Assembly: GCA_030622805.1 (NCBI GenBank)
Contig: JAUXFR010000067.1
Location: 1 to 7,313, forward strand
Reading direction: 5' to 3'
Length of the DNA stretch: 7,313 nucleotides
Source of the DNA: Anaerolineae bacterium
GTDB taxonomy: Bacteria; Chloroflexota; Anaerolineae; Anaerolineales; UBA4823
The notes under the pieces were generated by a model. It saw nothing but the letters and a program-made list of their open reading frames with translations, had not been told where the DNA came from and made no database searches. Shown here in pieces: positions 4,970 to 7,313 of the stretch. How positions within the stretch are numbered: position 1 is the first letter of the stretch; each line of letters starts with the position of its first letter. Made by a program: the position numbers and the translations under genes.

Positions 4970-5230
4970 ATGGGTAGACGAAAAGAGAAGAAACAGGGAA
5001 CGTACGAACCAGACAAGAAACCGGGTTTCAGCGACCCCTGGATCGGAAAAAGAACCGGTCTAATCGTAGTCGCGGTTGTGAGCGTGGCTTTGGTCGCCTT
5101 TCTGGCATATAGATTTATTCCTGCCCTCGGTCTGGTTGAAGGTTTGCTATGGTCCCTGGGATTCGGAGCCAGCATCTGGGTTGTGTTTGGTGGATTTTAC
5201 GCCTTTAACAAGTACATCAGAAAATTATAA
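4970..5230 (+). CDS. Small two-helix membrane protein of unknown function
   Basis: I do not recognise a family. The 86-residue product begins with a strongly basic, hydrophilic segment (GRRKEKK), followed by a Pro/Lys-rich stretch to residue 28. Two hydrophobic segments follow: about 29-50 (GLIVVAVVSVALVAFLAY core) and about 56-79 (Gly- and aromatic-rich, ending FGGFYAF), then a short basic tail NKYIRKL. The charge pattern suggests both ends are cytoplasmic with a short outside loop near P51-E57. I chose ATG 4970 because GAGGAG lies six bases upstream; a TTG at 4964 would abut that site. It sits between glpK and the glpA-type gene, 118 bp after glpK. A membrane-anchor or channel-accessory role near the dehydrogenase is possible from position alone. 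Confidence 0.7.
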   Translation: MGRRKEKKQGTYEPDKKPGFSDPWIGKRTGLIVVAVVSVALVAFLAYRFIPALGLVEGLLWSLGFGASIWVVFGGFYAFNKYIRKL

Positions 5231-5375
5231 AATAGGTTACACTTATCCTTAATTATTGTTGGTAGTTAGCGGGAGCATAGCAATCATTCAAAATCATGAA
5301 TTTTTATAAATCCATAAACATCTATCATTACAATGCGCAGAGATAATGTCATACAAACTTTTTGGAGTGAAAGAT

Positions 5376-6545
5376 ATGGACAAACCACATGCTATTGTAA
5401 TTGGAGCCGGTTTTACGGGTGTCGCCACGGCTCACGACCTGGCGTTGCGCGGATTTGAAGTAACTATCGTCGAGCGTGGACCGGTCGCAAGCGGGACATC
5501 AGGGCGTACACATGGGCTGCTGCACAGCGGCGGGCGCTACTGCGTCAAGGACACCGAGGCAGGGATCGAGTGCATCGAGGAAAATATAATCCTGCGCAAG
5601 ATCGTGCCGGAGGTGTTCGAGCCGAATGGCGGTCTGTTCATCGCACTCACGGATGAGGACCTGGCGTACGGCGAATCATTCGTCGAAGGCGCGCAGAACT
5701 GCGGCATCCCTATCGAAAAGCTGACACCCCAACAGGCGCTCGAATTGGAGCCTAACATCAACCCCAATCTGCTGACTGCCTTCACGGTCCCGGATAGTAC
5801 CTTTGATCCGCTCAGGCTGGCGTTAGCCTTCGCAGCCACAGCGAAATCCAACGGCGCAAAATTTAAACTCTATACAGAAGTCAAAGAGTTAATCCTGGAC
5901 GGGAAAGGCAACGTGGTCGGAGCCAATGTTCTGAACCGTCATACAGACGAGAACTACGAAATCCGCTCTGATATCATCGTCAACGCCACCGGCGCCTGGG
6001 CCGGGCAGATTACGGCTATGGCCGATGCGCATGTGCCCATTCTCCCAACGCCCGGGGTCATGGTAGCTTACGACCAGCGGCTTGTGGAGCGAACCATCAA
6101 CCGGCTGTGCGAACCCGCCGACGGCGACATCGTCCTGCCGCAGCGCCGTATGGTTGTGGTGGGCACGACTTCCTTCGAAGTTAAAAACCCCGATTACATT
6201 CCCATCATCCAGAAGCAGGTTCAGTTAATGATCGAGCGCGGTTCGGAACTTGTTCCCGCTTTAAAGAACACCAAGGAGCGCGGTGTTTTCATGGCCACCC
6301 GCCCCCTGATCGGCAGCGAAGGCACCGGACGTAGCGTCTCACGCACCTTCAAATGCTTCGATCACAAAGAGACAGATAATGTAGATGGGTTTGTGACCAT
6401 CACCGGTGGAAAAGCGACCACCCTGCGTGCAATGGCTGAAAAGACTGCCGATATGGTCTCCAGTAAGCTGAATATCGATACTGTCTGCACCACAGCAGAA
6501 GTACCTTTGCTCTCATTCAGAGAGTTCTACAGCTTGCCAAACTGA
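5376..6545 (+). CDS. glpA: FAD-dependent glycerol-3-phosphate dehydrogenase, GlpA-type, short form
   Basis: This 389-residue flavoprotein of the DAO/GlpA family should oxidise sn-glycerol 3-phosphate to dihydroxyacetone phosphate and pass electrons to a respiratory chain. The FAD-binding GAGFTG is at 10-15 with the closing acidic E33. GRTHGLLHSGGRY (43-55), VPDSTFDPLRL, the NATGAWAGQ strand and the late TRPLIG and DGFVTITGGKATTLRAMAE segments match E. coli GlpA closely. The protein ends shortly after these, so the C-terminal domain of about 150 residues in the 542-residue E. coli GlpA, including its BFD-like [2Fe-2S] site, is absent. I chose ATG 5376 because GGAG lies eight bases upstream; ATG 5346 has no clear ribosome site and adds ten residues before the Rossmann fold. 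An SdhB-like Fe-S gene follows after 104 bp. Confidence 0.9.
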   Translation: MDKPHAIVIGAGFTGVATAHDLALRGFEVTIVERGPVASGTSGRTHGLLHSGGRYCVKDTEAGIECIEENIILRKIVPEVFEPNGGLFIALTDEDLAYGESFVEGAQNCGIPIEKLTPQQALELEPNINPNLLTAFTVPDSTFDPLRLALAFAATAKSNGAKFKLYTEVKELILDGKGNVVGANVLNRHTDENYEIRSDIIVNATGAWAGQITAMADAHVPILPTPGVMVAYDQRLVERTINRLCEPADGDIVLPQRRMVVVGTTSFEVKNPDYIPIIQKQVQLMIERGSELVPALKNTKERGVFMATRPLIGSEGTGRSVSRTFKCFDHKETDNVDGFVTITGGKATTLRAMAEKTADMVSSKLNIDTVCTTAEVPLLSFREFYSLPN

Positions 6546-6550
6546 CACCC

Positions 6551-6566
6551 ACTCGATCACTCGATC
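6551..6566. repeat. Tandem octamer
   Basis: ACTCGATC is present twice in direct succession (6551-6558 and 6559-6566), starting five bases after the glpA-type stop codon. It is short and may be chance; no function is claimed. Confidence 0.35.
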
Positions 6567-6570
6567 CGTC

Positions 6571-6593
6571 AATTGTTGTGCTGCAAATCAATT
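6571..6593. promoter_or_regulatory. Imperfect inverted repeat between glpA and the Fe-S subunit gene
   Basis: AATTG (6571-6575) and CAATT (6589-6593) are complementary, with an inner TTG/CAA pair (6576-6578 and 6584-6586). It could be a weak operator or an RNA hairpin with a bulge. A second weak pairing, ACTTCG (6597-6602) with CGAAGT (6631-6636), ends next to the ribosome site of the next gene. Confidence 0.3.
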
Positions 6594-6649
6594 TACACTT
6601 CGGCATCAGGTGACAATAGATCAATAAGAGCGAAGTAAGGAGTTACTAA

Positions 6650-7313
6650 ATGAGCAACGAACTTTGGAATGTAAAATTCATCGTTCACCGCCAGAGAAAG
6701 GACCAGCCATCCCGGCTGGAGACATTTAACTTGGAAATTTCCCCGGAAGAATATGTGCTGGATGGAGTTGAAATAATTTGGGCATTTCACGACCGCTCAC
6801 TTAATTTCCGGCACGCCTGTCACCACTCCACCTGCGGTGCATGTGGGATGGTGGTCAATGGGGTAGAAAAGCTGACCTGCATCACCAAAATCAAGGATGT
6901 CACTGAAGACGGCGGCACGATCAAAGTCGAACCGATGCGAAATTTCCCTGTCCTCAGCGATCTCGTAATCGATATGACGCCTCTTTATTCCCATCTGGAC
7001 ATGGTCAAAGCCAAGACTGTAGCGACGCTGATGGAAGCCCCTCTCTCAGACAGCATCAAACGCGCCGCTAATGGATCGGGGGACGGCGAATATATCCGGC
7101 TGATCGACTGCATAGAATGCGGTTTATGTATCAGCGCCTGCCCTGTTGCAGCGACGGACCATAACTATCTGGGACCGGTGGTCCTGGCTGCCATGCAGCT
7201 GGTCGGGTTGGATGACGCCCCCGAGTTGATCGAATACGCCGATACAGCCGGTGGTGTCTGGCGCTGTCACAGCGCTTACGAGTGCACAGAAGTCTGTCCA
7301 TCCTTTGTCGAAC
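6650..7313 (+). CDS. SdhB/FrdB-like iron-sulfur electron-transfer subunit (partial, 3' end outside window)
   Basis: The first 221 residues are visible; the gene runs off the right edge. All cysteines of an SdhB/FrdB three-cluster subunit are present. C57, C62, C65 and C77 form the plant-type [2Fe-2S] set (CHHSTCGAC, then LTC). C154, C157 and C160 with C216 form the [4Fe-4S] set, and C164, C206 and C212 the [3Fe-4S] set (CIECGLCISACP, then CHSAYECTEVCP). Spacing matches E. coli SdhB very closely. In succinate dehydrogenase and fumarate reductase this subunit moves electrons between the flavoprotein and quinone. Here the upstream neighbour is a GlpA-type flavoprotein, so it probably accepts electrons from glycerol-3-phosphate oxidation, though it could be the first gene of an unrelated succinate dehydrogenase-like set. 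TAAGGAG lies seven bases before the ATG. Confidence 0.9.
   Translation, partial: MSNELWNVKFIVHRQRKDQPSRLETFNLEISPEEYVLDGVEIIWAFHDRSLNFRHACHHSTCGACGMVVNGVEKLTCITKIKDVTEDGGTIKVEPMRNFPVLSDLVIDMTPLYSHLDMVKAKTVATLMEAPLSDSIKRAANGSGDGEYIRLIDCIECGLCISACPVAATDHNYLGPVVLAAMQLVGLDDAPELIEYADTAGGVWRCHSAYECTEVCPSFVE

Noticed and set aside
5270..5340. Promoter before the glpA-type gene (TATAAA near 5305, TACAAT at 5329)
   Set aside because: Neither -10-like hexamer has a recognisable -35 at the right distance in this A/T-rich gap.
5346..5375. Upstream ATG for the glpA-type gene
   Set aside because: There is no good ribosome site before 5346. ATG 5376 has GGAG eight bases upstream and starts directly before the FAD-binding strand.

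Overview
The window is a one-directional (+ strand) glycerol and dihydroxyacetone utilisation cluster from a bacterium of moderate GC content. Seven genes follow a long non-coding leader: a glycerol facilitator (glpF), the two core subunits of dihydroxyacetone kinase (dhaK, dhaL), glycerol kinase (glpK), a small unrecognised two-helix membrane protein, the FAD subunit of a respiratory glycerol-3-phosphate dehydrogenase (glpA-type), and an SdhB/FrdB-like iron-sulfur protein cut by the window end. The left edge holds the last 25 codons of a regulator with a Fis-type helix-turn-helix. The combination would fit an anaerobic or facultative Chloroflexota (Anaerolineae-like) genome: there is no PTS-linked DhaM in the window, the glycerol kinase lacks a histidine in the loop that HPr phosphorylates in Firmicutes, and each gene has its own ribosome binding site. 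The taxon is an inference from gene style, not a match I could test.

Region by region: 2-79 is the regulator tail. 77-178 is a tandem array with a 44-bp period that begins on the regulator's stop codon. 179-674 is non-coding, with a 21-bp inverted repeat, a good sigma-70-type promoter (321-348), a leader that can fold into a three-way-junction-like structure, an intrinsic terminator (480-507), and then a perfect but orphan Shine-Dalgarno sequence before glpF. From 675 to the right edge the genes are separated by 58-145 bp gaps. Three of these gaps contain strong hairpins without a good U-tract: before dhaK, before dhaL and after glpK.

How the parts work together: GlpF admits glycerol. GlpK makes sn-glycerol 3-phosphate. 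The GlpA-type flavoprotein oxidises it to dihydroxyacetone phosphate, and electrons probably pass through the neighbouring Fe-S protein to a membrane acceptor. DhaK and DhaL bring dihydroxyacetone into the same triose-phosphate pool.

The most unusual points are: (i) the GlpA protein ends where the C-terminal [2Fe-2S] (BFD-like) domain of the E. coli protein would begin, and it is followed by an SdhB/FrdB-type three-cluster ferredoxin subunit rather than GlpB/GlpC; (ii) the structured, terminator-bearing leader upstream of glpF; (iii) DhaKL without DhaM; and (iv) the small membrane protein inside the cluster.
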